NCBI GenBank assembly: GCA_963377175.1
Contig: CAUJNA010000190.1
Span: forward strand, 1 to 64,000
Origin: Effrenium voratum
Lineage: Eukaryota > Sar > Dinophyceae > Suessiales > Symbiodiniaceae
Length of the DNA: 64,000 nt
Direction of reading: 5' to 3'
The notes beneath the pieces were generated by a model, which did not search any database, was not told the origin of the DNA, and was given only the letters and a program-made list of their open reading frames with translations. Below, piece after piece: positions 19,401-28,661 of the stretch; within the stretch, counting starts at the first letter, position 1; every line of letters starts with the position of its first letter. The translations under genes and the position numbers were made by a program.

Positions 19401-19444
19401 CAGCAGGTTTTGACCGATTTTTCGGGGATCTGAGCGGTGGCCAG
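16437..19444. other. Unique sequence upstream of the first recognised clathrin exon
   Basis: No gene recognised on either strand; the longest ORFs (about 125 codons) have no motifs. Base composition is nearer that of the clathrin introns than of the 1-16 kb block. The N-terminal ~24 residues of clathrin heavy chain, the start codon and any trans-splice acceptor should lie here or further left, but I could not pick them out. An AT-rich run is at 19249-19305. Confidence 0.5.
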
Positions 19445-19473
19445 GCTTTCAAGTTCAACAGTTTGACCATGGA
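19445..19473 (+). CDS. CHC: Clathrin heavy chain exon 1 (first recognised)
   Basis: Encodes AFKFNSLTME plus two bases of a codon, matching the GFSTLTMES region of the first propeller blade. AG acceptor just before, GC donor at 19474. Only 29 nt. The preceding N-terminal exon was not found. Confidence 0.8.
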
Positions 19474-19824
19474 GCCTGCAGCTCAGGGTGGTTGGGTGGC
19501 TGGAAACTTGCCGACGCACCCCTCCCCATGTTCAGTGGTACTTGACAGGTGCATGGGCCCTTTGAACGGATCTTAGCCTCTGCTATTGGGCCTTCAACCA
19601 ATCGACTGGTGGAGCGGACTGGGCTCACACTGTCCAAACCTTGCCTTCAGGTTGTGTTTCAGCTGACTTCTGAGCTTTTCCCAACACACCTTGGAGATGG
19701 TGCATGTGGCTAGTTGAGATAGCCATATTGCTGACCTGAAGAGGCTGGTTCGGCCCTTTTGAATTCCAATGCATGTGTTCCATGACAGCTCTGCCGGGGG
19801 CTCCGCGATGAAACACTCTTGGAG

Positions 19825-19825
<1 letters not shown>

Positions 19826-19905
<80 letters not shown>
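19826..19905. repeat. (GT)n microsatellite in clathrin intron 1
   Basis: About 40 GT units. The 93-168-codon ORFs across it are low-complexity readings. Confidence 0.97.
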
Positions 19906-19909
<4 letters not shown>

Positions 19910-20402
19910 TGTGCATGCGGAAGAACCACTGCAAAGCTTATTGATTCTGGACGCGTTCTGCTCGAGCAGTTTGGTCGGAAGGTTTGCCCGTCTCTCAAAA
20001 TGAGAAGTAATCCCCAGGCACACGTCCCCAATCTAAGGAAGCAGCCGTGAGCATGCATGCAAATGAGGCTTGCCAGCATGTCTTTTGCCAGAAAATGCAC
20101 ATAGGACTACTTTTCGTTCACCTCAACTCCTCTCAAGCATAGTTTGATTCTAAGCGTGTGCAATCTTGGAGTGCGTACTGACACTTGTACCTGATTCGTC
20201 ATATTTTGAGCTTCCCGAGGATTGGTTCAATTTGGGTTGATGTCATTTTGCATTGGCCTCAAGTCAGTTTGCGTGTGCGTGTGTGTGTGTGTGTCTCCAA
20301 ATAGGAACCCCTAATGGTTGGTCTCTCGCGATTTCCCTGACCACTGGCACAAAGTGTATTCCCTCAAAAATGGCATACTATCTTGTTCTTTTTGTTTTGC
20401 TC

Positions 20403-20436
20403 TCTCTTTCCCTCTCTCTCTCTCTTTCTCTCAGGT
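20403..20436. repeat. CT-rich tract near the exon 2 acceptor
   Basis: TCTC/CCTC run about 75 bp upstream of the exon 2 acceptor. It could act as a polypyrimidine tract, but the distance is long. Confidence 0.6.
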
Positions 20437-20509
20437 TTCCGCATTTGAGAGAAACTCAAAGCTCGATTTTTTGGTTACCGCCCCTTCTGACAACGTCCGA
20501 TGAATCGAG

Positions 20510-20561
20510 GTCCGACAAATATATCAGCGTCAAGGACACCGCTGCAGATGGCACGGCCCAG
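20510..20561 (+). CDS. CHC: Clathrin heavy chain exon 2
   Basis: Encodes SDKYISVKDTAADGTAQ, matching SDKFICIREKVGEQAQ. GC donor at 20562. The following intron (20562-28661) contains the retrotransposon. Confidence 0.88.
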
Positions 20562-20797
20562 GCGAAGCCGTCAGCCGGATTCGACCCGAGAACACGCCAG
20601 CAAATCGAGCCATAGTGTTCGGAGTTCAGTCCTTTTGGCAACTTCGAGCCAAAAGGGACAATGCACGCCAATATCTTTAGCGGATAAGCAAAGGGGAGCA
20701 GATCCCTGCCAATGTTCGCATATCAGGTCGTCCATTGCCGGAATGTTTCAGTGTGTCAGGGACCTTTGGCAACTGCCAAGGTGAGGAGCCCGAAACC

Positions 20798-20846
20798 TTG
20801 ACGTGGCAAACTTTGCGCCACATGCCTTTGCGCAGCTTCACTTCGG
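20798..20846 (+). repeat. Split direct repeat A1
   Basis: Forty-nine bases starting TTGACGTGGCAAACTTTGCG and ending CAGCTTCACTTCGG, identical to A2 at 27636-27684. Defines the 5' end of the element. Confidence 0.88.
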
Positions 20847-21431
20847 TTCATGTGGGAGCGAGCAGCGCTACTGCCCCTAGCCCTGCAATCTTTCCTGTGT
20901 CCGAGCCGCGCCAGCGAAGCCATTCTCTTGGGACTGGCGTGCTGGTGCTGCGGCTTCTTCTGCGGGGCGGCGGTCGTGGCGCTAGCGCTGTCTCCTTGGC
21001 TGAGGCGGGTGCTGGCACGGTTCCTGCTGGTTGCACTGCAGGAGCCTTTCGGCGGATATCCCGGAAACGGGCGGAGAGATCGATTGCTGAGGTATCAGGA
21101 CTAGTGCTCAGTTGGGCTGATTTTTCGAGTCCAAACCTGCGCTGTCGCCTTTAGAGGGCCTTTGCGGTGTTTGTCTGGAACCCTTGGCTAGACCTTGGCT
21201 GCCAAGTTCCGGTGTGAAAGCTCCTGGACTTGCACGTCTCCAACCAGTAGTCCGGGGACCTTGCCTTGGCTGTTTCGGCCTTTGCTTGCAGCTGAGTTTC
21301 GCGTTGGCCGTTCTCGCTCTTCAAGCTCCTTTTAACGGCTACGACCTTCTACGCCGGGAGCCCTTTGTTCACTGTCACAAGGCCGAGGTCTTTTACTTCT
21401 GGGCAGTGGCTGCCAACCCGCCGGGCGCTCC

Positions 21432-23093
21432 ATGGCGCTGCCCGAGTCATGGCGAACAGCGGAAGACGGCCTTGGTCCATCCAAGCTGTACTTCAAGTAC
21501 AACCAGTTCTGCTCTCGGGCCGTTTTGGTCAAGCGGGCCGAGTCTGGAGCGCTCGTCGGCATTCCCAACAACCCGCTCATCCTGGAAGCTTTCCACGAGG
21601 CGGAGGAGCACGGGTTCTCGGGAGACCTTGGCCCCTTTGTCGAGGCTGTGGTTCCGGCAGTGGGTCGGTCAGGGCAGCCTACACGCAGGAACCTCGACGT
21701 CCTGATCTTCGACCTCGACTCAAGCGGCTTCAGCTTTCTCGCGGAGGAGCCTTTCCCGGACGCGCCCGACGAGGTCTACATCGACTTTGGCGCCTTCCGT
21801 GGGTCTGCAGAGTGGCCCACCCCCAGTTCGCTGGCCGAGGCGGCCATGAACTTTGTCAGGTCGGGAGGCGAGCGGCTCGAGGTCTACTTCTCTGCGGTCG
21901 AAGAGGGCGCCGAGAACCTGGAAGAGGTTCAGTCCCAACTTCCGGAAGGGTCAGCAGACCCAGTTCAAAGTCTTCTGGACAAGCTCCTCACTCAGGCCGA
22001 CCTCACTCAGCGAACCGTCATGGGCATGCAGGACCGGCTGTCGGCTCTTCCTGCTTTGGAAGAGCGACTCAAGGAGCTGGAAAGCTCCTCTTCGAGAGCG
22101 CCGGCTCCAGTTCGGCCGACCAACCCTTCGCCCCAGCTCTTCACTCGCCCCGAGGGCGGCCTGGATGCCGCGCAGCTGGTGAAGCTTCAGCAGCTGGCGG
22201 GAAGAGCGCCGCCTCGACAAGGGGATCTGGGAGAGGGACCGGTCACGGGCCACAGGCTTCAAGCGACCCCTGGCGATGCCGCCCTGCCTGGCACTACCGA
22301 GGGACTCGAGGAGGGCGTCGACGGCACGCCCTTGGACAAGGACGAGCTGTTGCACAAGTTGCTCACCTCCCAGACGGCCATCCTGCAGCAGTTGGCCGCG
22401 GCGCGTGCTCACAGCTCGGACCCTTTGAGTGTGCTACTGGCAGGAGGGGCGCCAGATGGAGAAGATTACCCAAAGTCTTCTTCAGTGAAGGGGTTCGCCG
22501 CACGGCAAGTGCTGATGGACAACTTCCGGCGCCACCCCGACCGCGTCCTTCAGAGTGTTCGGGAGAGGCTGGCGCAAGCCCGCCGGCGGCCCTCCGCAGC
22601 TTCCTTGGAGGCTCGGGACTTGTGGTACCACTTCCAGGAAAGTGTCCCGTTTGGCAGCCACAAAACCCTGACTCACGTGGGCTTTCTGGCGGCAAAGATG
22701 TGGGAGTGCAGCGAGAGGGACGAAATCCCACAGCTGCGAGCTCTGGTCGGGCTCTTGGCCGTGTTCGTGGAGCAAGCAGCCTTCGACAATGGCGGTCTTC
22801 GCCTGGCGCACCTTTTGACGTGCGCCGAAGACCCGCCTTGGTCCCAGACCGAGTTGCACAGAGCTCCAAGGTCAGAGCACGCGTGCGCCCAGCTTGCAGA
22901 CCCAAAGTGGGTAGCCACTCAGCTGGCCTACTTGCGGGATGTGGAGACCATGCAGGAAAAGTCAAACAAGTTCTCCACTCGCCCATCGGCGTCTTTGGCG
23001 CCACCCCGCGAGGAGCGTGCCAACCCGAAGTGGCGCCCAAAGAACCCGAGGAAGTCAAAGGGCCAGACCGACCCTGCCGAGCAGGAGGCCTGA
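21432..23093 (+). CDS. Gag-like protein of the tyrosine-recombinase retrotransposon
   Basis: An ORF of 553 codons starting MALPESWRTAEDGLGPSKLY and ending with a basic tail (NPKWRPKNPRKSKGQTDPAE). The N-terminal ~180 residues are mixed alpha/beta with DVLIFDLDSSGFSFLAEEPF. The middle has a probable coiled coil (QDRLSALPALEERLKELESS) and a Pro/Ser linker. The C-terminal third is helical (YHFQESVPFGSHKTLTHVGF ... AKMWECSERDEIPQLRALVG). There is no CCHC zinc knuckle. Position before the RT reading and a basic C-terminus fit a Gag-type nucleoprotein. I do not recognise a named domain. The following RT reading is in the -1 frame relative to this ORF. The ~585 bp between A1 and this start holds only small ORFs and probably acts as a leader. 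Confidence 0.7.
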   Translation: MALPESWRTAEDGLGPSKLYFKYNQFCSRAVLVKRAESGALVGIPNNPLILEAFHEAEEHGFSGDLGPFVEAVVPAVGRSGQPTRRNLDVLIFDLDSSGFSFLAEEPFPDAPDEVYIDFGAFRGSAEWPTPSSLAEAAMNFVRSGGERLEVYFSAVEEGAENLEEVQSQLPEGSADPVQSLLDKLLTQADLTQRTVMGMQDRLSALPALEERLKELESSSSRAPAPVRPTNPSPQLFTRPEGGLDAAQLVKLQQLAGRAPPRQGDLGEGPVTGHRLQATPGDAALPGTTEGLEEGVDGTPLDKDELLHKLLTSQTAILQQLAAARAHSSDPLSVLLAGGAPDGEDYPKSSSVKGFAARQVLMDNFRRHPDRVLQSVRERLAQARRRPSAASLEARDLWYHFQESVPFGSHKTLTHVGFLAAKMWECSERDEIPQLRALVGLLAVFVEQAAFDNGGLRLAHLLTCAEDPPWSQTELHRAPRSEHACAQLADPKWVATQLAYLRDVETMQEKSNKFSTRPSASLAPPREERANPKWRPKNPRKSKGQTDPAEQEA

Positions 23094-23257
23094 CCTCGGA
23101 CGCTGCTGGCAGCTGCGCTGATGCTGATCCTGGAGATGGATCAGGACAGCTTCCAGAGTTTTTGTCCTCTTGTAGTGTTTTTGCTTGCTTGCTCAAAGCT
23201 GTTTTGGGAAGCCGGACTCCTTTAGGGAACTTCATTGGCCAATCCCTTAGCCTATCT

Positions 23258-26200
23258 ATGACGGAGAACAGCCCCTGTTCTTCACAGCTGTGGCCTTGTC
23301 CTCCGCCAGACAACCTTTCTGCCCCTCGGGCTACGCTATCTGGCAGGCGCCGCTCCAGGTGGAAACTTCGGACTGCTGTTCGGAAACATTTGCGGTTGTT
23401 TGTGTCAGCTTGCAATTGGATGGTTTCTGGCCGGCCTAAGAAATGTACCCTGGATTCTTGGCCGCCTCCGACTGCGGGACAGATCAGTATGCTGTCTCGC
23501 TTGGAGGACATGGTGCGGCGTTGGTATCGCCTGAGCTCCGGCTTCAGCAGCGACCTCGATCGTTCGCTGGGGAAATTCTCCAGCTTGCATGATTCACTAA
23601 AGAGTTTGGCTGCCGCTACAGCATGTCTCCGTGCGCAGCTGGACCCCTATTCCCGGCCTCGCTTTCGTGCCGGCCCAATAGATGCGGCAGGGGCAGAAGC
23701 TGCGAAGCCAGTTTCATGCCCGCCTTCTGATGAGCTTTCGGCCTTGCAACTTGACCCCAGCAGATTAAATTTCAAGCATGCGCCCGCCTTCAAGCCCGAG
23801 TCCTTCATTTCTGACCCCTTGCTAAAAGCTGGCTACGCTGACCCTCGCTTTTTCTGGAAGCCCGAAAGCTCGTGGCCTCGTACCAAGCTGGCCCGCGTGA
23901 TGTGCAACCGGGAACGCTTGCTCCAGCTGTTCAGGAAGTGGGACTCGGTGAACTCCCTTTACCTTCTTGATGCTTCTTTATCTCAGAGGAGTTACCGTTG
24001 CGGCCTATTTGCTGTCTACAAAAACACCGAAAAGGACCGACAGATTTTGAACCCCATTCCTGAGAATAGCAGGCGCATCACCATGAATGATTCCACCACC
24101 AGCCTTTCCCATGGAAGCTTACTGGTTGGAATCCACCTCGAGGACAACGAAGACCTTGTTTTTGGGGCTGACGATTTGGAGGACTTCTATCACTGTTTCA
24201 TTGTCTCTGACGAGCATGCTTCCAGGAACCATGTGCATGGTGTTTTCCCTGCTTCCGTTTTCAAAGGCTGGCGCTGCTATCGGGAATCTTTAGGCGATCG
24301 ACCTGTTGTCGGATGCTTCCGGACGCTTGCTATGGGCACCAGTTTTGCTGTGGAACTTGCGCAGCACATCCATGCAAATTTGCTGAGAAGGGCGGGTTGT
24401 TGGACCCCCTCGGAACAAGTGAGGTACCACTTCCCCCTTCCCCGCGGCCCAACGTTCCAATTGCTTTGCATCGACGATTATTGTGTCATTCAGAAGGTTC
24501 CCCGTGGCTTACCCCTACCTCGCCATCCTTCCCTTCGGAAAGATTTGGCTCTTCTGGACAAAGCCCGTGCGGCCTATGAAAAGGCCCACCTGCGAGCGTC
24601 CGAGAAGAAGGCCGTCCGTGATAGCCAGAACAGTGTGCTGCTTGGCGCCCAGTTGGACGGAAAGCTAGGGACAGTTTGTGCTCCTCGCCTTCGGCTGCTA
24701 GCTTTGTCCAGGCTCACTTTGCAGGTGGTGCAATTGGGCGTTTGCACAGGACAGATTCTGTCTTCGCTGATTGGATGCTGGATATATGCACTTCTTTACC
24801 GGCGCCCCCTCCTTGCTTTATTGGGAGACGTTTTTCATGAAGGGGAGAACCTACCCGAGCACGAGGTCTTTGCACTCAGCACTGGCGCTGTTCATGAACT
24901 ATTGTTATTGGTTACCTTTGCCCCTTTCATGTTCTCGAACCTCAGGGCTCAACCCTTGGACCAGGTGTTTGCCACCGATGCATCCTTGCAGGGAGCCGGA
25001 GTGTGTGCCGCGGAATTCAGCAGGTCTGCCACGCTGGAGCTTTGCCGTTTTGCGGAGCAGAAGGGATTCTACACACGGGTTGACACGAGCACCCTTGGCA
25101 CGCACGAAGCCCTTCAAGGCCTCCCTATTCACTCCATGCCTGAGACCGTCCCTGGTTCCCTTTCTGAAGGTTTCTTGTGGGATTTCTGCGAAGTTCTTCG
25201 TGGGCATGGTGATCTTAGCAAAGCTCATGCTGCCCTTGGCCTCGAAGTCCACCCCGGGTTTGAAATTAAGGATGGTGCTCACGGTGATGTACTTCGGTCC
25301 AGCACTATGCTTTACATCATCGGTCTGATTTGCAGACGAGTCGTTCGTTGTTTCCATGTGGCCCCTGTTTGCACTACTTTTGGTACACTGCGACGCCCCC
25401 GCTCAAGAAGCAAAGTGTGCCCTTTTGGTTTCAACCCTGATGACGCGGCGACGGCGGAGGGTAACGCATTCGCCCTTCGAGCAGCATGCATTCTTCAGCT
25501 CTGTGATTTTTACCAACTGCTTTGCAGTGCTGAGCAGCCAGGGGGGTCAGTTATGTATCGTCTTCGGGCCTTCAGCCAGTTGTTGCAACAGAAATACAGC
25601 TCCGTGACGTTTCCTTTTTGCAACTTCGGAACTCCTTTTCAGAAGATGAGTTGTTGGCTCTTCAACAACCCTTCCCTGGCGGTTTTGCAAGGGTCGTGCA
25701 GCTGCGGCCACGGAGGTGCCCATTTCCAGGTGCGCGGCACCTTTGACCACCGGCAACGTCGGCTCTTTTGCCGTTTGTGCCGGCCCAGTGCGCAGGCGGT
25801 GTTTGGCAGGGTCCCAACCCTGGGACAACCAGTTGCTGGGTTCTCCTCGGGGTACCCGCTCCCTTTGTGTCAGTTGGTTGCTCAGCTGAATCAACGTGCG
25901 ATTCAAGATCGGGAAGCAGTTCCCGACGAGGACCTGGCTCGGCCCCTGTCAAGCCCGCCTCGCTGGATTGGAGAACTTGCCCGCGCCCTCCCCTGGAAAA
26001 AGCTGCTACAATATCGTTTCCGCAAGAACAATCACATAAACATTGATGAGAGCTTGGCGTATCGCAGTTTGTTGCGCCACCTGGCTAAGACTCGCCCTTC
26101 TTCAAGGTTTTGTGTGCTCTTGGACTCTCGGGTCGTTATTGGCTGCTCCGCAAAAGGCAGATCTAGTTCCACACAGTTGAATTATTACCTGTCTACGGGG

Positions 26201-26470
26201 CTGCCCTATTTGATTGGCGGCGACTTGTACCCTTATCAGTTGCATGTTGGGACACATGAAAACCCTGCCGATGATGTTTCACGTTTCGTTGACCTGCGAG
26301 ACCCTCAGATTGGTTTGCCTCGTTGGCTGGTTTGCCTTCTCAAAGGAGACGCGATCAAGTTCGACCTTGTTCGAGAGGCTGACCGTTTGCAATGGCCATG
26401 GAGCGGCTGGGCTAGACTCTTGATGCTCGCCTCTGCCCGCCAGCGGCAATCAATGAAGTGCCATGCCTAG
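23258..26470 (+). CDS. Reverse transcriptase / RNase H polyprotein with nested C5-methyltransferase-like module
   Basis: The frame is open from well upstream; I chose the first in-frame ATG after the gag stop (MTENSPCSSQLWPCPPPDNL), but a -1 frameshift from gag is possible. RT motifs: NPIPENSRRI (about 24049), the catalytic strand ADDLEDFYHCF (24167-24200), GTSFAVELAQ (24335-24365), and LLCIDDYCVI (24461-24490) in place of the usual YxDD. RNase H: VFATDASLQGAG (about 24967), HINIDESLAYRSL (26037 on), LLDSRVVIG (26117) and HENPADDVSR (26257), giving the D-E-D-D set. Between the first and second of these lie about 330 residues with C5-methyltransferase motifs: LRGHGDLSKA (25199), APVCTTFGTLRRP (25361, Cys of motif IV) and AEQPGGSVMYR (25531, ENV-like), then a Cys/His stretch SCSCGHGGAHF...CRLCR. 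The stop overlaps the recombinase ATG. There is no aspartic protease or DDE integrase. Confidence 0.85.
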   Translation: MTENSPCSSQLWPCPPPDNLSAPRATLSGRRRSRWKLRTAVRKHLRLFVSACNWMVSGRPKKCTLDSWPPPTAGQISMLSRLEDMVRRWYRLSSGFSSDLDRSLGKFSSLHDSLKSLAAATACLRAQLDPYSRPRFRAGPIDAAGAEAAKPVSCPPSDELSALQLDPSRLNFKHAPAFKPESFISDPLLKAGYADPRFFWKPESSWPRTKLARVMCNRERLLQLFRKWDSVNSLYLLDASLSQRSYRCGLFAVYKNTEKDRQILNPIPENSRRITMNDSTTSLSHGSLLVGIHLEDNEDLVFGADDLEDFYHCFIVSDEHASRNHVHGVFPASVFKGWRCYRESLGDRPVVGCFRTLAMGTSFAVELAQHIHANLLRRAGCWTPSEQVRYHFPLPRGPTFQLLCIDDYCVIQKVPRGLPLPRHPSLRKDLALLDKARAAYEKAHLRASEKKAVRDSQNSVLLGAQLDGKLGTVCAPRLRLLALSRLTLQVVQLGVCTGQILSSLIGCWIYALLYRRPLLALLGDVFHEGENLPEHEVFALSTGAVHELLLLVTFAPFMFSNLRAQPLDQVFATDASLQGAGVCAAEFSRSATLELCRFAEQKGFYTRVDTSTLGTHEALQGLPIHSMPETVPGSLSEGFLWDFCEVLRGHGDLSKAHAALGLEVHPGFEIKDGAHGDVLRSSTMLYIIGLICRRVVRCFHVAPVCTTFGTLRRPRSRSKVCPFGFNPDDAATAEGNAFALRAACILQLCDFYQLLCSAEQPGGSVMYRLRAFSQLLQQKYSSVTFPFCNFGTPFQKMSCWLFNNPSLAVLQGSCSCGHGGAHFQVRGTFDHRQRRLFCRLCRPSAQAVFGRVPTLGQPVAGFSSGYPLPLCQLVAQLNQRAIQDREAVPDEDLARPLSSPPRWIGELARALPWKKLLQYRFRKNNHINIDESLAYRSLLRHLAKTRPSSRFCVLLDSRVVIGCSAKGRSSSTQLNYYLSTGLPYLIGGDLYPYQLHVGTHENPADDVSRFVDLRDPQIGLPRWLVCLLKGDAIKFDLVREADRLQWPWSGWARLLMLASARQRQSMKCHA

Positions 26471-27473
26471 GCCGAGGCGCGCCTCTGCAGAGAGCCGAGC
26501 AGGCATCTCCTTGGCCCCAACTGCCAACCGGAGACCCATCACCAATGAGCGTCGCTCTCGATTTCTCGATGCCTTTTCAGTCTGGATTCGTCAAGAACTG
26601 GGAGCAGTTTTGGATGATGTCGCAGCTTCCAGCTATTTGTTGGGCACTGCTTTGGTTGCTTTTGGCAAGTATCTTTTCTATTCTGGGGAGCCTAAGTATG
26701 TCTTCACTGAAACATTGAATGCCGTGGTTGACCTGCACCCTCACTTCAAAGGCCAGCTTGCTGCCGCTTGGACCTTGGTCACTAAGTGGGAGGAGGCCGA
26801 GCCAATAGAGAGGGCAATGGTGATGCCTGCTGCAGTTTTCCAAGCTGCAATCAGCATTTCAATTCTTTGGGGATGGAGGCGTTTTGCGGCAGCTTTGCTC
26901 ATCGGGTTCCACGGTGTGATGCGCCCGAGCGAATTCTTGGGCCTTCGTCGCTCGCAACTTGTGCTGCCCCGCGACGTGTTGTCCGACGAGCAGATCTGCT
27001 ATGTGGCCATCCTGCATTCAAAGACGAGTCGTTACATGCTGCGGCAGCACACCCGGATTAGCGATGCCTTGAGTGTGCGTTTCCTGGATGCTGTTTTCGG
27101 CTGCCTCCCGAACACCGAACCGCTGTTCAACTGCTCTGCAAGCATCCTTCGGAGCCGATGGAACAAAGTTTTTGCACACCTGGGAATTTGCACTGATGAG
27201 CGTCGCAAAGGCATTACCCCAAAATCCTTACGGGGCAGTGGTGCTTCCTGGCTGTTTCACCACACTGAAAGCTTAGAACGTGTGTTGTGGCGGGGCCGAT
27301 GGCAGTCCAGGAGGTCACTTGAGCATTATTTGCAGGATGTCATGGGGCAGTTCCTTTTGTCTGAGCTACCGCAGGACAAGCGTGATGCTGTGTGTTCCCT
27401 TGCCGAAGCATCAGCGCATCTGTTGCTCTCGGTTGTAGACGGCTTGGTTTGCAACCCTTTGTCACGCTGCTAA
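26463..27473 (+). CDS. Tyrosine recombinase of the retrotransposon
   Basis: A 336-residue ORF starting MPRPRRASAESRAGISLAPT, its ATG overlapping the pol stop (ATGCCTAG). The catalytic domain is visible in order: GFHGVMRPSEFLGL (box I Arg, codon at 26922), an ILHSKTSRYMLRQH strand with a candidate Lys, TPKSLRGSGASWLFHH (27217 on; box II Arg, with Lys where most family members have His in HxxR), and LWRGRWQSRRSLEHYLQD (27286-27340; Trp/His position, then the nucleophile Tyr at 27328). Such enzymes insert the double-stranded circular cDNA of DIRS-like elements at a short core site without target duplication. The N-terminal ~130 residues are the likely arm-binding, SAM-like part. No disabling change was seen, apart from the Lys substitution, whose effect is unknown. 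Confidence 0.88.
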   Translation: MPRPRRASAESRAGISLAPTANRRPITNERRSRFLDAFSVWIRQELGAVLDDVAASSYLLGTALVAFGKYLFYSGEPKYVFTETLNAVVDLHPHFKGQLAAAWTLVTKWEEAEPIERAMVMPAAVFQAAISISILWGWRRFAAALLIGFHGVMRPSEFLGLRRSQLVLPRDVLSDEQICYVAILHSKTSRYMLRQHTRISDALSVRFLDAVFGCLPNTEPLFNCSASILRSRWNKVFAHLGICTDERRKGITPKSLRGSGASWLFHHTESLERVLWRGRWQSRRSLEHYLQDVMGQFLLSELPQDKRDAVCSLAEASAHLLLSVVDGLVCNPLSRC

Positions 27474-27478
27474 GATTT

Positions 27479-27638
27479 GGAAGGATGTGGTACAGTGGCC
27501 GTTGTGACCAACTCTCTCTCCCACATAGAGTGCCTGGCCAGGCAAACATGAACAGACCTGAGGTCTGGGTCGTGGCTCTTGCAGCGCCTGACCTTTTGTG
27601 AAGCCAGTTTGCAAAGGCTAAAACAGGAGCCAAGTTTG
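27479..27638 (+). repeat. Split direct repeat B1
   Basis: 160 bp beginning GGAAGGATGTGGTACAGTGG and ending AGGAGCCAAGTTTG, repeated with a 228-bp offset as B2. It starts five bases after the recombinase stop codon. Confidence 0.9.
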
Positions 27639-27684
27639 ACGTGGCAAACTTTGCGCCACATGCCTTTGCGCAGCTTCACTTCGG
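27636..27684 (+). repeat. Split direct repeat A2
   Basis: Same 49 bases as A1 at the 5' end. It shares TTG with the end of B1. Twenty-two bases (27685-27706) separate it from B2. Confidence 0.9.
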
Positions 27685-27706
27685 CCCACCCGTCCCGCCC
27701 GAAGGA

Positions 27707-27866
27707 GGAAGGATGTGGTACAGTGGCCGTTGTGACCAACTCTCTCTCCCACATAGAGTGCCTGGCCAGGCAAACATGAACAGACCTGAGGTCTGGGTCG
27801 TGGCTCTTGCAGCGCCTGACCTTTTGTGAAGCCAGTTTGCAAAGGCTAAAACAGGAGCCAAGTTTG
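27707..27866 (+). repeat. Split direct repeat B2, 3' end of the element
   Basis: Matches B1 across 160 bp by eye. The identity stops at AAGTTTG, after which the sequence (CGACAATGC) is taken as host intron. Confidence 0.9.
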
Positions 27867-28661
27867 CGACAATGCATTTGTGATCGGATCCGTTCAGCGC
27901 CAACGAATGACTTTTACCTCACTGGGTGTTCCTGGACTTTATTTACCTCTAGCAGGACTCCTCTGGTGCGTTCCTTAGTTTAAAGTCCCTAACTTTAGCA
28001 GCCCAAAGGATGTGTCATCAAAGAGGAGAAAGACCTCACAGGCTCCCCGCTTACTTTCTGCCATCGACCATCCCTAGGCCTTTTTGGATGCTCATTGCAG
28101 GATGTCCAATGTGACCAACCCCATAACAAAAAGTGCATCTGTAAGTCGTTGAGTTGAGTCCCTGCTTTCCTTTTTCGCAGCACGCATGATTTGCGGGGGA
28201 ATGTCAGAGGAGTCAGCTTGGGATTCGCCACCTGCCAAAGCCACCGACAACGCACTAACACCAAGAGGGAAGGTATTCTCGCTGTCTGGACACAAACCCC
28301 TCATTGCAGGATTGTATCATGGGATCACCGTATACCCTTGCGCCCTGGGCAACAACTCAAAGACTACTTAAAGACTGCGCCAACTTTCTATAGGTGCACA
28401 ACCCACTGGTGGCGGCTCACCAAGACAAATGGACAAACGACATAGACTATGAGGTGGAGGTTGATCTCCATTTTTTCGTCATGCGTTCTTTCTCGGTCAT
28501 CCAACACTTAGCAGACATATTGACGTGAACTCGGGATGAATACAAGCTGGCCGTGTGTCTTTTGGTTGGGGGTGCTGCCAAGAACGCAAAGGATTCTTTC
28601 CCGGCAAACCCAAAGGGAACCGATCCGGATCGGTGTTTCTTCTTGGGGGTTCCCACCGGAG

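Larger units (their letters stand above)
20798..27866 (+). mobile_element. DIRS/Ngaro-type tyrosine-recombinase retrotransposon
   Basis: A 7.07-kb element lying in the same orientation as clathrin, within the intron between exons 2 and 3. It has three ORFs: gag-like (21432-23093), RT/RNase H with an inserted C5-methyltransferase-like module (about 23258-26470), and tyrosine recombinase (26463-27473). A 49-bp sequence at the 5' end (A1, 20798-20846) recurs exactly at 27636-27684 (A2). A2 is flanked by two identical-looking 160-bp repeats B1 (27479-27638) and B2 (27707-27866). This A1-ORFs-B1-A2-B2 order is the split direct repeat layout of Ngaro/PAT-type elements, which integrate through a circular intermediate by tyrosine recombinase and lack an integrase. 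Both outer ends carry TTG. All ORFs are uninterrupted and B1/B2 show no differences by eye, so insertion looks recent. Exact termini are inferred from repeat edges. Confidence 0.88.

Noticed and set aside
21365..23090. N-terminal ~575 codons of the 1701-codon reading
   Set aside because: This part is the shadow of the gag ORF in another frame; real RT-related sequence begins after about 23100.
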